From: Polynucleobacter sp. HIN11
Lineage (GTDB): Bacteria > Pseudomonadota > Gammaproteobacteria > Burkholderiales > Burkholderiaceae
Length of the DNA: 64,000 nt
NCBI RefSeq assembly: GCF_030297675.1
Contig: NZ_AP028142.1
Location: 930,001-994,000, forward strand
Direction: 5' to 3'
This document shows positions 18,695 through 28,141 of this stretch, piece after piece. Below the pieces are notes generated by a model. It had not been told where the DNA came from. It was given only the letters and a program-made list of their open reading frames with translations, and did not search any database. A program made the position numbers and the translations under genes. Within the stretch, counting starts at the first letter, position 1; each line of letters starts with the position of its first letter.

Positions 18695-19556
18695 CAATCA
18701 CTCCTGGATTTGATGGATTAGCGATCAAGGTTGCCGAGGTATCAATCGTGTTCAATTGCTCCTTCTGACGTAATTGCTTGAGCGCATGCAGCAAAAAATG
18801 ACTAAACCAAAGAGCGGAGAAGATAAAGATGAGTGAGTATATCCACAGTGCCACAAAGGATACAAATGGAAAGAGGACTAAAGCCAATACCGAGGTGGCC
18901 CAAAAGAATGTAGGAACCGCACCAATCATCCCTGCGACCACGCCCATTCCCAAAAGAGTCCAGCGATGCTCTTCCAGTAATTGATTGCGCTCTTCTGCTG
19001 TTGCGTGATCTAGTAAAACATCATAGGCCATCAAACGCATCGTTAACCAGCCCCATAAGAGCGGTGGCAGAATCGCAAACAATGGGGGGATCCACCATAC
19101 CGGTAGGGTCAGCATCACCAGAGCCAAGCAAATCAGTGCGGACCACAGGGTATAAAAGAAGCTGCCAACAAAGCTACCACCTTTGATTCGCATGATTCCT
19201 TCGTAGGCTTTTTGTTTCGCGACCGAATCCACTACAGCAGGAACGGTCGAGAATGCAATAAAAACCAAGAGGCTAATGGCAATGATTGGTATTAATAGGA
19301 TCACTAAGAACAAGGGTGCAATCCAAGCGCGTGCCTCATCAAAGCCAACGTACTCAAGTCCCGATTGAATCCAGCTGGTAAAGATCGATGCGGTTAAGAA
19401 GGTACGCAACATCTCCAGCGCAGGCGACCAGATCAACCAAATCACGACCCCCCAGAAGATCGACACAATTAGAAATGGCCGAAAGCTCAACCACAGCATT
19501 TTTGGGTGCATGGTCCCAACCAATGCGAGGCCCAGTGAACGAATTAACTCAGACAA
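18687..19556 (-). CDS. EI24 domain (CysZ-like) membrane protein
   Basis: Integral membrane protein of 289 residues with about six hydrophobic stretches (near 25-45, 80-105, 140-175, 205-250). The pattern fits the EI24/CysZ family. CysZ moves sulfate in enteric bacteria, but many betaproteobacterial EI24 proteins have no known substrate and no cys genes are nearby, so transport of sulfate should not be assumed. It overlaps the following CinA-N gene, indicating co-transcription. Confidence 0.75.
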   Translation of the reverse strand: MSELIRSLGLALVGTMHPKMLWLSFRPFLIVSIFWGVVIWLIWSPALEMLRTFLTASIFTSWIQSGLEYVGFDEARAWIAPLFLVILLIPIIAISLLVFIAFSTVPAVVDSVAKQKAYEGIMRIKGGSFVGSFFYTLWSALICLALVMLTLPVWWIPPLFAILPPLLWGWLTMRLMAYDVLLDHATAEERNQLLEEHRWTLLGMGVVAGMIGAVPTFFWATSVLALVLFPFVSFVALWIYSLIFIFSALWFSHFLLHALKQLRQKEQLNTIDTSATLIANPSNPGVIDG

Positions 19557-19574
19557 TCGTGCTCCTTCATCTAC

Positions 19575-20573
19575 TTAGCTGATCGATTTGGATTTGGTCT
19601 CTGTTGACCGGGGTAGATTCAACAGGTATCGCAAGGAGTGTGTGAAGCCCTGCCATTGCTGCACCAAAAGATTATTTGATACTTCAAGATTACGAACACC
19701 CGTTGGAAAAACGCGCTTCTCAAACACCGCAGTACCAAACAACATATCCCACCACGGAAATAACACCCCAAAATTACAACCTCCCAATACGCCAGGCTTA
19801 CCCGGCGCATCATGGCCATAACCGACCGCGTGGTGATAGCGATGAAACATGGGTGATACCAATAGATACTTTGCGGGGCCAAGATCAATCTTCAGATTGG
19901 CATGTTGCCAGCTTTGCACCAACTGTCCGACCACTACCAAAAAGATAAATTGCCCAGGCGGTACACCAAAGATCAGGGCAAAGAAAGCAAAGACCATGGC
20001 ACGCATCACATCATCGATGATGTGATTGCGATCATCGGACCATGCGGTCATGCGTGTTTGGCTATGGTGTAAGGCGTGTAACTGCCACCACCAATGAAAG
20101 CGATGCGAAGCGCGGTGATACCAATAATCAATGAAATCGAGAATGATCAGATAGATCAGAAAACTAACGATGGGGATGGTGGTTACACCGGGGATCCAGC
20201 CCTCGACATTAAAACGCTCAAAGCGCCAATCGTGCAAGACACCCGAGAGGTAGAAAAACAGGCTTGAGAACAAGATAAAGAATGCCCCATGGAATAAACC
20301 AAGGCGGTGAATCAGGGTATAGAGAATATCCGTCCGCACATACGGTCTTGCATTGTTCTGAGATTCAGCAGGGTTGATACGCTCCCAGGTCCGAAACACA
20401 ATGGCGATGATCAGAATCTGAATCACGCCCAACATAAACCATTCGGTACCGTCAAACAGATCTTCCGCCCATGCCATCGCACCGGCTCGGAACAAAATAG
20501 GTTCGACCATCTGCGTATACAACCAGGTATGCAAATCGGCGTAAGCGTCTTGAATCGATTGAATCAGGCTCAT
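19575..20573 (-). CDS. Sterol desaturase/fatty acid hydroxylase family membrane protein
   Basis: Di-iron membrane oxygenase family. Three histidine clusters are present: HRASH (153-157), HALHH (166-170) and HRYHH (244-248), plus DDRNH. Four to five hydrophobic segments surround them. Bacterial members hydroxylate or desaturate lipid or hopanoid-like substrates; this substrate cannot be told. It lies just downstream of the deacetylase and beta-propeller genes on the same strand, and the five-gene run may be one transcript. Confidence 0.85.
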   Translation of the reverse strand: MSLIQSIQDAYADLHTWLYTQMVEPILFRAGAMAWAEDLFDGTEWFMLGVIQILIIAIVFRTWERINPAESQNNARPYVRTDILYTLIHRLGLFHGAFFILFSSLFFYLSGVLHDWRFERFNVEGWIPGVTTIPIVSFLIYLIILDFIDYWYHRASHRFHWWWQLHALHHSQTRMTAWSDDRNHIIDDVMRAMVFAFFALIFGVPPGQFIFLVVVGQLVQSWQHANLKIDLGPAKYLLVSPMFHRYHHAVGYGHDAPGKPGVLGGCNFGVLFPWWDMLFGTAVFEKRVFPTGVRNLEVSNNLLVQQWQGFTHSLRYLLNLPRSTETKSKSIS

Positions 20574-20586
20574 GCCCCTATTATCG

Positions 20587-21336
20587 TCAATTCGGGATTA
20601 AGGCGAAGCAGAAGCCGCGTTTCTTCCAGTTCTCAATGAGCGGCTCCAGAACCGCAGGCGCCCATGGATCCTCTCGCGACCAAATGCCCAAATGGGCAAT
20701 GGCAATGTCGCCATTCTTGAGACCCCGACTGGCCTGCTCTAGTAACTTTGCATTCGGAAAACGCTTAGAGTCCAACTCATCACCCAGAAAGCCGCTGGGG
20801 GACCAACCAATGTGGCGATAGCCACACCGCTCACCCATGGCAATTAGTCGAGGTGAGGTCTTACCGCCCGGCGCACGCCAGATCAGATCAATCGGCTTAC
20901 CTGTAAGCTCCTGAAAACGGGTGCTCACTCTGGAAATTTCTTGGCAAAGTTGCGCTTGATCAAAACGAATCGCTTTGCCAGCATTTTTGCCAAACTGGGG
21001 TCTTAACATCACATCACTCTCACCAACATCTTGGACCCAATAGCTGTGATCGTAGGTGTGGCTACCAAAGCGATGACCCTCTTGAAGTCTGGCTTGCCAA
21101 TAGCCCTTCCATGAATCATCCAACGAATAGCCGCCCTGTTTGGTTTTCTCATTGGCTAAGAAGAAAGTGGCTTTAATGTTCTGTTGCTTGAGTACTTTGG
21201 CAATGTACTCGGCAACCGCCATATTGCCAGTATCAAACGTGAGGTAAGCCGTATTTTTACAAGCACTGGATTGTGCAGACACGACTTGGCTCAAGAGAAT
21301 GCATGCGATGATGAGTGGATACCGAATCATGCGCAT
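20587..21336 (-). CDS. NodB-type polysaccharide deacetylase, altered metal motif
   Basis: Exported carbohydrate esterase 4-type protein. A signal peptide (about 1-21, MRMIRYPLIIACILL) is followed by motif 1 as TFDTG (33-37), HTYDH (motif 2) and RAPGG (motif 3). Motif 1 is normally TFDDG, whose second Asp binds the metal; here it is Thr36, so activity or substrate may differ. The start at 21336 gives a clean signal peptide with a GGGAG-type Shine-Dalgarno; a longer frame to 21381 would overlap the upstream gene. The last residues are close to the desaturase start. Confidence 0.8.
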   Translation of the reverse strand: MRMIRYPLIIACILLSQVVSAQSSACKNTAYLTFDTGNMAVAEYIAKVLKQQNIKATFFLANEKTKQGGYSLDDSWKGYWQARLQEGHRFGSHTYDHSYWVQDVGESDVMLRPQFGKNAGKAIRFDQAQLCQEISRVSTRFQELTGKPIDLIWRAPGGKTSPRLIAMGERCGYRHIGWSPSGFLGDELDSKRFPNAKLLEQASRGLKNGDIAIAHLGIWSREDPWAPAVLEPLIENWKKRGFCFALIPN

Positions 21337-21346
21337 GCGAGACACC

Positions 21347-22333
21347 CTACTCCCACTTAGCGCGGGGATAGAAAAAGACACCGTGTGGAGAGCGCCCCAC
21401 CGGAATCACATCAATCAGCTTCATCGAGGGCACATCGATCACACCCACTCGTTTTGAGAAGCGCAGGGTGACCCATAAGGTTTTACCATCAGGCGTCAAC
21501 TCCATATCGTCAGGCCCTGCTGGAAGTCCTGTGATATCACCGATCTTCTCAAGCGTTTGCATATTCAAAAGGCTAATCGAGTTCGCTACACGATTGGTGA
21601 CAAACACATGCTTCTTGTCACCCATTGGCCGAAAGTTATGCGCTCCGTTGCCTGTCTTGATACGTTTAATCTCTTTTTGGTTGCGCCAATCAATCACCTG
21701 CACATAATCTGCCCCAGTAATGCCGACTAATAAGTACTGATCATTGGGCGTCATCCACAAGCCGGCAGGAACCGGTCCGGTGCGCATCCGCCAGACGATC
21801 ACCTGCTTATCCAAATCAATCGCCACTACCTCAGCCGAATCTTGCAAGGTCACAAATGCCAGTTTGCTATCGGCAGTAAACGCGATGTGACTAGGGGTCT
21901 TGGCTGCAGGAATTGATTTAGCCAACTTAAAGTCGGCACCATTGGCAGCGTAGACATCAACACGGTCTAAACGATTGGCAGCGGCCACAAACCATTTATT
22001 GTTAGGCGAATAGCCAATCTGATAAGGATCGATAATTTTGGGGATCCGTCCAGTAATCTCACCGGTTAATGGATTCAGCAAGGCAATGTCATCGCCCACC
22101 GCATTGGCGACCAAGAGAGTTTTCTCATCCGGGGTCATCATCAAATGATGCGGCTCTTTGCCAACATAAAAGGTTTTGGTCACCTTGCGGGTTTGCATAT
22201 CGATGAGGCTCACGGTTGCCTCGCCGGAGTTCAGCACAATTGCGAGTTTGGGTTCGGCTGGGGCAGCAAGCGGAGCCGAAATCCAAAGAAATGAGGCCAC
22301 TGCGATGGTTAAAAGGGATTGAATCATTTGCAT
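21347..22333 (-). CDS. Periplasmic YVTN beta-propeller repeat protein
   Basis: Signal peptide (MIQSLLTIAVASFLW, cut after about residue 23), then repeated WD40/YVTN blades such as PHHLMMTPDEKTLLVAN, PSHIAFTADSKLAFVT and PDDMELTPDGKTLWVT. It resembles YncE-like and PQQ-associated beta-propellers, which are binding proteins of unclear ligand. The start at 22333 is chosen because the ten residues before it are not signal-like. It lies upstream of the deacetylase with a 10-base gap. Confidence 0.82.
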   Translation of the reverse strand: MQMIQSLLTIAVASFLWISAPLAAPAEPKLAIVLNSGEATVSLIDMQTRKVTKTFYVGKEPHHLMMTPDEKTLLVANAVGDDIALLNPLTGEITGRIPKIIDPYQIGYSPNNKWFVAAANRLDRVDVYAANGADFKLAKSIPAAKTPSHIAFTADSKLAFVTLQDSAEVVAIDLDKQVIVWRMRTGPVPAGLWMTPNDQYLLVGITGADYVQVIDWRNQKEIKRIKTGNGAHNFRPMGDKKHVFVTNRVANSISLLNMQTLEKIGDITGLPAGPDDMELTPDGKTLWVTLRFSKRVGVIDVPSMKLIDVIPVGRSPHGVFFYPRAKWE

Positions 22334-22398
22334 AGCGTGATTGTAAGGCCCTACTTGCCGCATCCAAAGTGACCAAAGGCCTAAGAACTCTGGGCTTA

Positions 22399-25300
22399 TT
22401 AGCGCAGACTGGCTAAGACCTTTTCGAGGCGCTTGACCGACATTGGCATAGGGGTCTTGAGTTCTTGGGCAAATAAGGCAACCCGTAACTCCTCAAGCTG
22501 CCACCGGAACTCACGCAAGCGCGCATCGTGCTCATCATTCATTCCAGCCATGCTTTTACTCTCTTGCATCATCCTCTGCCAAGGCCTTGCAACAGACTCC
22601 CAATCGCGCTGGTTTTGAGCGTCGCGGCTAGCATTACTACGCAGTTTTTCAATCCTTAGCCCAATGGCCTTCAGGTAGCGTGGTATGTGCACCAAATGCT
22701 CATAAGGTATTTGCTTCACAAACTGCGCATGAATCAATCCCTGCAATTGCGAGCGCATGTCTTCATAGGCGCTACTTGATAAGGCTTTGGCAGCAATTAA
22801 TTTCTTATGCAACTCGGCATACTCTTGCAGGCTGGTTAACACGTGTTTCGCGATCTCACCAGCAATGAGCATGAGGCGGGGTTTGCCTTGTTTTAGTGAT
22901 TCTTCAAACTGCGCTTTGTTGGTGGGATATTGGTTTTGCAACATGGCACGCTCAATCGCCATCATGCCAATGTTCTCAATGAGCTCCTCGACTGATCCTA
23001 ATTGAATAAAGAGTAAACCGATGTCACGCGCATGCGGTAATTGTTTATGCAAAGCCTTGGTATGCTCTTTTAAGACCAGGCTATATAGTCGGCATAAACC
23101 CTGGCGGTGGATTCGTTTCGCCTCCGCTGGGTCATCAAATACTTCCAGTTCTACCGCTGTCTTACGATCTACTAATGCCGGATAGCCCTGGATGGTTTGG
23201 TTTCCACGTGTCATGGTGACGGTCTGCGCTAGCTCACCAAAATCCCAAGCCTGATAACTACCCTTCTGAATGGGTAATGCCTGTGCTTGATCCGTTTGTA
23301 CCGTTCTTATATTGGCATCAGCAAGGCTCTGGAAGGCGTCACGCGCTATCGCACCATACTCGCTACGTAAGCGATTTAAGTTACGCTCTAACTCTAGCTG
23401 TCGACCATGCTCATCGATTAAACGGAAGTTCATGAAACAATGGACCGGCAAGGTCTCGGGTCGAAAGTCGGTACGCTTGACCTCAATTGGATTCTGGTCA
23501 CGGATATAGCGCATCAGCCGATCAATTAAATCCCCCTTCCCAAAACTGTTGCTGTCTAAGTGTTCTTGAACAAATTGTTTAGCACTCTCTGGCAATGGGA
23601 TGCAATGACGACGAATCTTTTGTGGCAAGGACTTCAGAAGTAGCTGGACTTTCTCAACACAGAGGCCTGGCACGAGCCACTCCGCTTGAATCGCATCGAC
23701 CTGATTCAGAACGGTGATGGGTACGATCAAGGTAATGCCATCTTTGGGACTACCCGGTTCAAAGTGATAGCTAGTTTGCAAGCTCACACCATTCATGACG
23801 ATTGTTTTGGGGTAGCGGTCAGCGCTAATACCTGCAGCTTCGTGGCGCATCAGGTCTGATTTCTGGAGACGCAGACTCTGGTCTTTTTGTTCCAGTTTGG
23901 CACGATCCTCCTCAAGCCAGGCTTGGAGACCGCTGCGACTATAGACCGTTTCTGGAATTCGTTCGCGATAGAACGCACACAGCAACTCATCGTCCACTAA
24001 TACATCAGGGCGGCGTGAGCGATGTTCTAGCGCCTCCACTTCCCGAATCATTTGACGGTTGTGCCAAAAGAAGGCAAATAATTTACCGTAACGACGTTTT
24101 GCTTCCGCTTGGGTCTCACGCTCCAAAGCTGGGGTGTCGACCTTACCAAACATCTCCCCTTCGACTAAGGCTTTCTGAATAAACAAGGCGTGCGCCTCCC
24201 TTGCATCGTGCGGCGCATAAGCTACTCGTCGACCATGGTAGACGGGTAAGCCATACAGTGTGGCTCGCTCAAAGGCTAAGACCTCGCCGCGTTCCTTATC
24301 CCAAAAGGGATCGCTCAATGATTTCACTAGACGATGTTTGGCAACTCGCTCAATCCATTGAGGCTCGATCTTGGCCAAGGTTCTCGCGTATAAGCGAGTG
24401 GTCTCTTGAATCTCACCCGCCACAAACCATGCGCCCACTTTTTTACCCAGGCTCGATCCGGGCCAAATGAATAAACGAATACCCCGAGCCCCGAGATAGT
24501 CACCGGCTTTATTGCCCCGTTGATCACTTGCATCTTCGTCGCGCTTGCCAATATAGCCAAGAAGCCCAGTAAGAAGAGCTGTATGGATTTGCTCATAGGT
24601 TGCTGGGGTTTGATTCTCTTTCCAACCCTTCTCCGCCAGCAAGACATGCAATTGCCCATGCACATCGCGCCATTCTCGAAGACGCCTAGGTGAGAGAAAG
24701 AGGCTGCGGCATTGATTCTCCAGCTGGCGATTACTTTGCTTGTGTTTCAGAGCCTCTTGATACCAGTTCCACAGTTTCACAAACGATAGGAACTCAGAAC
24801 GCTCATCAGCAAATTGCAAATGGGCTTGATCAGCTGTACTGGCAAACTCCAGCGGCCGCTCCCGCGGATCTTGACAGGCCATGGCTGCAGCAATGATGGT
24901 GAGTTCTTTGAGTGCCTGCTGCTCACGCGCAGCGAGCAAGATCCGCCCGATACGAGGATCTAAGGGTAGCTCAGCGAGAGCCTTGCCAATCGCGCTGAGT
25001 TGAACACGGTGTTGACCCTGTACATCTGGCTCGGCTGCGTTCTCAATCGCACCTAACTCTTCTAAGAGCTGCATGCCGTCGACAATCGCTCGACCCAAAG
25101 GTTTATCAATGAATGGAAATTGAGCAATATTGGGTAGGCGCAACGCGGCCATTCGTAGGATCACGGCGGCGAGTGAGCTGCGCAAGATCTCTGGGTCGGT
25201 ATACGCGGCGCGCGCTTGGTAATCCACTTCACTATAGAGGCGAATGCAGATACCGTCGGCTACACGGCCACAACGACCCGCACGTTGGTTCGCTGCAGCC

Positions 25301-26349
25301 TGAGAGATCGGCTCCACTTGAAGCTGTTCAACCTTATTCCGATACGAGTAACGCTTGACGCGCGCTAATCCTGAGTCAATCACATACCGAATGTTCGGCA
25401 CGGTCAAGGAGGTCTCGGCCACATTGGTTGCCAACACAATCCGGCGGCCATTGCCGCTTTGGAATACGCGCTCTTGCTCACTCACTGCCTGCCGTGCGAA
25501 TAGGCTCAGGATCTCTGGATGAAAACGCTGTTGTAAAAATGGGTCTTTGCGTAAGGCTTCAGCACACTCCCGAATCTCCCGCTCACCCGGCAAAAACACC
25601 AGGACATCGCCAGCCCCTGCGGCACCCTCACGCCACACATCACCAATTGCTTTGCAAACCGCTTCGGGGATCTCAAGAGCCTCCTTTTGACCATCAACTT
25701 GCAATGGTGCATAACGTTGCTCCACAGGAAAGAGTCGACCACTCACCTCAATCACCGGAGCGGCTTGACCATGGATTGCAAAGTGGTTGGCAAACCGTTG
25801 GGCATCGATCGTCGCTGAGGTAATGATGAGCTTGAGATCGGGTCGCTTGGCGATCAGTTGCTTAAGATACCCAAGTAAGAAATCAATATTGAGACTGCGC
25901 TCATGGGCCTCATCAATGATGATGGTGTCGTACTTTTTAAGGAGAGGATCAGCCTGGGTCTCCGCCAACAAAATCCCGTCGGTCATTAATTTGATCGATG
26001 CTTGGCTACTGGTGTGATCGGCAAAGCGCACCTGATAGCCCACGTCTTCACCCAAAGGTGTACCCAGTTCTTGGGCAATTCGTTTGGCGGTACTTGTGGC
26101 GGCAATACGACGCGGCTGCGTATGACCGATTAGTCCACCCTGATGGATTTTGCCTCGGCCCAAAGCTAGGCATATTTTGGGGAGCTGGGTGGTTTTGCCT
26201 GAACCCGTTTCTCCGCACACAATGATCACAGGGCTTGCCAGTAAGGCTTTGGCGATCACCTCGCGCTGCGAGGAGACCGGCAAACTCTCTGGGAAGGTGA
26301 TGGGCTTATCCCGCAATGGATGCCAAACGATCGCACTCGACTCGCTCAT
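22399..26349 (-). CDS. hrpA: ATP-dependent RNA helicase HrpA
   Basis: DEAH-box helicase of 1316 residues, the normal size for HrpA. Walker A GETGSGKT is at 46-53, with DEAH and SAT motifs and QRAGRCGR (motif VI) downstream. The helicase-associated and OB-like region and the C-terminal DUF3418 part follow. HrpA acts on RNA and in E. coli rescues stalled or collided ribosomes. It is divergent from argA with an 85-base gap. Confidence 0.96.
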   Translation of the reverse strand: MSESSAIVWHPLRDKPITFPESLPVSSQREVIAKALLASPVIIVCGETGSGKTTQLPKICLALGRGKIHQGGLIGHTQPRRIAATSTAKRIAQELGTPLGEDVGYQVRFADHTSSQASIKLMTDGILLAETQADPLLKKYDTIIIDEAHERSLNIDFLLGYLKQLIAKRPDLKLIITSATIDAQRFANHFAIHGQAAPVIEVSGRLFPVEQRYAPLQVDGQKEALEIPEAVCKAIGDVWREGAAGAGDVLVFLPGEREIRECAEALRKDPFLQQRFHPEILSLFARQAVSEQERVFQSGNGRRIVLATNVAETSLTVPNIRYVIDSGLARVKRYSYRNKVEQLQVEPISQAAANQRAGRCGRVADGICIRLYSEVDYQARAAYTDPEILRSSLAAVILRMAALRLPNIAQFPFIDKPLGRAIVDGMQLLEELGAIENAAEPDVQGQHRVQLSAIGKALAELPLDPRIGRILLAAREQQALKELTIIAAAMACQDPRERPLEFASTADQAHLQFADERSEFLSFVKLWNWYQEALKHKQSNRQLENQCRSLFLSPRRLREWRDVHGQLHVLLAEKGWKENQTPATYEQIHTALLTGLLGYIGKRDEDASDQRGNKAGDYLGARGIRLFIWPGSSLGKKVGAWFVAGEIQETTRLYARTLAKIEPQWIERVAKHRLVKSLSDPFWDKERGEVLAFERATLYGLPVYHGRRVAYAPHDAREAHALFIQKALVEGEMFGKVDTPALERETQAEAKRRYGKLFAFFWHNRQMIREVEALEHRSRRPDVLVDDELLCAFYRERIPETVYSRSGLQAWLEEDRAKLEQKDQSLRLQKSDLMRHEAAGISADRYPKTIVMNGVSLQTSYHFEPGSPKDGITLIVPITVLNQVDAIQAEWLVPGLCVEKVQLLLKSLPQKIRRHCIPLPESAKQFVQEHLDSNSFGKGDLIDRLMRYIRDQNPIEVKRTDFRPETLPVHCFMNFRLIDEHGRQLELERNLNRLRSEYGAIARDAFQSLADANIRTVQTDQAQALPIQKGSYQAWDFGELAQTVTMTRGNQTIQGYPALVDRKTAVELEVFDDPAEAKRIHRQGLCRLYSLVLKEHTKALHKQLPHARDIGLLFIQLGSVEELIENIGMMAIERAMLQNQYPTNKAQFEESLKQGKPRLMLIAGEIAKHVLTSLQEYAELHKKLIAAKALSSSAYEDMRSQLQGLIHAQFVKQIPYEHLVHIPRYLKAIGLRIEKLRSNASRDAQNQRDWESVARPWQRMMQESKSMAGMNDEHDARLREFRWQLEELRVALFAQELKTPMPMSVKRLEKVLASLR

Positions 26350-26396
26350 GGTCTAGCCCTAAGCGTGGTTTGTAGGGATTGGCATCCATGATTTAT

Positions 26397-26425
26397 TTGG
26401 TGTCTAAGCGCTTGCACCCTATAAT
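26397..26425 (+). promoter_or_regulatory. Predicted sigma70 promoter of argA (leaderless)
   Basis: -35 TTGGTG (26397-26402), 17 bases, -10 TATAAT (26420-26425). The start would be near 26432, only about three bases before the argA ATG at 26435, and no Shine-Dalgarno is present. A leaderless mRNA is therefore likely if this promoter is used. Confidence 0.5.
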
Positions 26426-26434
26426 TTTCGCATT

Positions 26435-27784
26435 ATGTCCGCGCTTCCATCCTCCTCCCATTCCGCTCACTTTCCCTTCGTTGGCTGGCTACGCGAGGTA
26501 GCGCCCTATATCCACGCCTTTCGTGAGAAAACCTTTGTCATTGCCTTTGCCGGTGAGCTAGCCCAGGACTTCGATCAACTCGAGAACCTAATTGAGGACA
26601 TTGCCATGTTGCATGCCATGGGTATGCGCATCGTCCTGGTTCATGGCATTCGCCCCCAAATCGATGAGCAGCTCTCCTTGCGTAAGATCAAGAGCAAGTT
26701 TGGTAAGGGCCACATGAGCAGTTATCGGATTACCGATGCTCCCGCTCTTGAGTGTGTCAAAGAGGCGGCTGGTGAACTGCGTCTGGATATTGAAGCTGCG
26801 TTTAGTCGCGGTTTACCCAATACCCCCATGGCGGGCTCCCGCATCTCGGTGATCTCGGGCAACTTTATTACGGCCATGCCGATTGGTGTGGTTGATGGGA
26901 TCGATTACCTTCTTACTGGGCTTGTCCGTAAAGTCGACTCAGAATCGATTCGGATGTCCCTCAATAGCGGTAAGTTAGTATTACTCTCACCACTTGGATT
27001 CTCACCTACTGGTCAGGCATTTAACTTGTCGTTTGAAGATGTGGCTGCCGCTACTGCTGCAGCTCTGAAAGCCGATAAGCTCATGTTCTTAACCCCATTC
27101 CCCGGGTTGCAAGATGAGGAAGGTCATCTGGTTACTGAGCTCTCGATTGCCCAACTACAGCACTATCTCCAGCTCTACCCTGATCTACCTAGCAATATGC
27201 GCAACTTCTTAAACACGGCCATGCGCGCGGTGCGCTCTGGTGTGAGCCGTGCGCATTTCTTACCCTGCGATCGGGATGGTGTTTTACTCGAAGAATTGTT
27301 CACACACGATGGCGTGGGCATGATGCTGGCCGCCTCCGATATCGAGAACCTCCGTGAAGCAACGCAAGATGATGTGGGTGGTATTTTGCAACTCACACTG
27401 CCACTCGAAGCAGAGGGCATTTTGGCTGCGCGTGGTCAGGACGTGATCGAGCGCGATATCGCCAGGTTCTCGGTCATCGAGCACGATAAGGTCTTATTTG
27501 GTTGCGCCGCCCTCTTTCCGTTTCCCAATGGTGTGGGAGAGCTTGCTTGCCTGGTGGTTGACCCCAACTCCCAGGGTTCGGGTGATGGTGAGCGGCTATT
27601 AAAACGCATTGAAGCACGTGCCAAGCAAGAAGGCATTAACAAATTATTTGTTTTGACAACTCGTACGGAGCACTGGTTCCTCAAGCGCGGCTTTGTCCGC
27701 GCTACCGTTGACGATCTTCCAGAAGAGCGTAAGCAGATCTACAACTGGGATCGCAAATCCATGGTGCTCACCAAGAAGATTTAA
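26435..27784 (+). CDS. argA: N-acetylglutamate synthase
   Basis: First enzyme of arginine synthesis; acetylates glutamate from acetyl-CoA. An N-terminal amino acid kinase-like domain (about 25-285, with VLVHGIRPQIDEQL) is joined to a C-terminal GNAT acetyltransferase domain (about 310-449, with ACLVVDPNSQGSGDGERLL as the acetyl-CoA loop). This is the classical ArgA layout of gamma- and betaproteobacteria; the kinase-like part usually binds arginine for feedback inhibition. Confidence 0.95.
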   Translation: MSALPSSSHSAHFPFVGWLREVAPYIHAFREKTFVIAFAGELAQDFDQLENLIEDIAMLHAMGMRIVLVHGIRPQIDEQLSLRKIKSKFGKGHMSSYRITDAPALECVKEAAGELRLDIEAAFSRGLPNTPMAGSRISVISGNFITAMPIGVVDGIDYLLTGLVRKVDSESIRMSLNSGKLVLLSPLGFSPTGQAFNLSFEDVAAATAAALKADKLMFLTPFPGLQDEEGHLVTELSIAQLQHYLQLYPDLPSNMRNFLNTAMRAVRSGVSRAHFLPCDRDGVLLEELFTHDGVGMMLAASDIENLREATQDDVGGILQLTLPLEAEGILAARGQDVIERDIARFSVIEHDKVLFGCAALFPFPNGVGELACLVVDPNSQGSGDGERLLKRIEARAKQEGINKLFVLTTRTEHWFLKRGFVRATVDDLPEERKQIYNWDRKSMVLTKKI

Positions 27785-27828
27785 TCCCCCGCATTTAGAG
27801 GTGCAATGCCGACTCAGGTGTGAGTGCC

Positions 27829-27834
27829 TATAAT
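27829..27834 (+). promoter_or_regulatory. Candidate -10 element for yggX
   Basis: Perfect TATAAT 29 bases before the yggX ATG; the expected start near 27841 leaves a 22-base leader containing GAGG. There is no recognisable -35 hexamer at normal spacing, so strength is uncertain. Confidence 0.35.
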
Positions 27835-27862
27835 CAAAGGAATTAGTTCAATCGAGGTTGAT

Positions 27863-28141
27863 ATGGCACGAATGGTTCAATGCATTAAGCTTAATAAAGA
27901 AGCTGAGGGCTTAGATTTTGCTCCCCTACCTGGCGATCTTGGTAAAAAGATCTGGAATCAGGTATCTAAAGAGGCTTGGGCTGGATGGCTAAAGCACCAG
28001 ACCATGCTCATTAATGAGAACCGCCTCAATATGGCCGATCCCCGAGCCCGCCAATACCTTCTCAAGCAGGTCGAGAAGTATTTCTTTGAAGGTGGCGCCG
28101 ATATGGCTAGCGGCTACGTGCCGCCAGCAAACGGTTCTTAA
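27863..28141 (+). CDS. yggX: Fe(2+)-trafficking/oxidative damage protection protein
   Basis: Small cytosolic protein linked to protection of iron-sulfur clusters. The 92 residues match the family: MARMVQCIKLNKEAEGLDF at the start with the conserved Cys7, then KIWNQVSKEAWAGWLKHQT and the C-terminal YFFEG. A longer frame begins at a GTG at 27824, but the ATG at 27863 fits the family N-terminus and has GAGG upstream. Its stop shares the TTAA palindrome with the stop of convergent hemN. Confidence 0.94.
   Translation: MARMVQCIKLNKEAEGLDFAPLPGDLGKKIWNQVSKEAWAGWLKHQTMLINENRLNMADPRARQYLLKQVEKYFFEGGADMASGYVPPANGS

Noticed and set aside
25428..25823. 131-codon plus-strand frame inside hrpA
   Set aside because: Antisense shadow of the helicase core.
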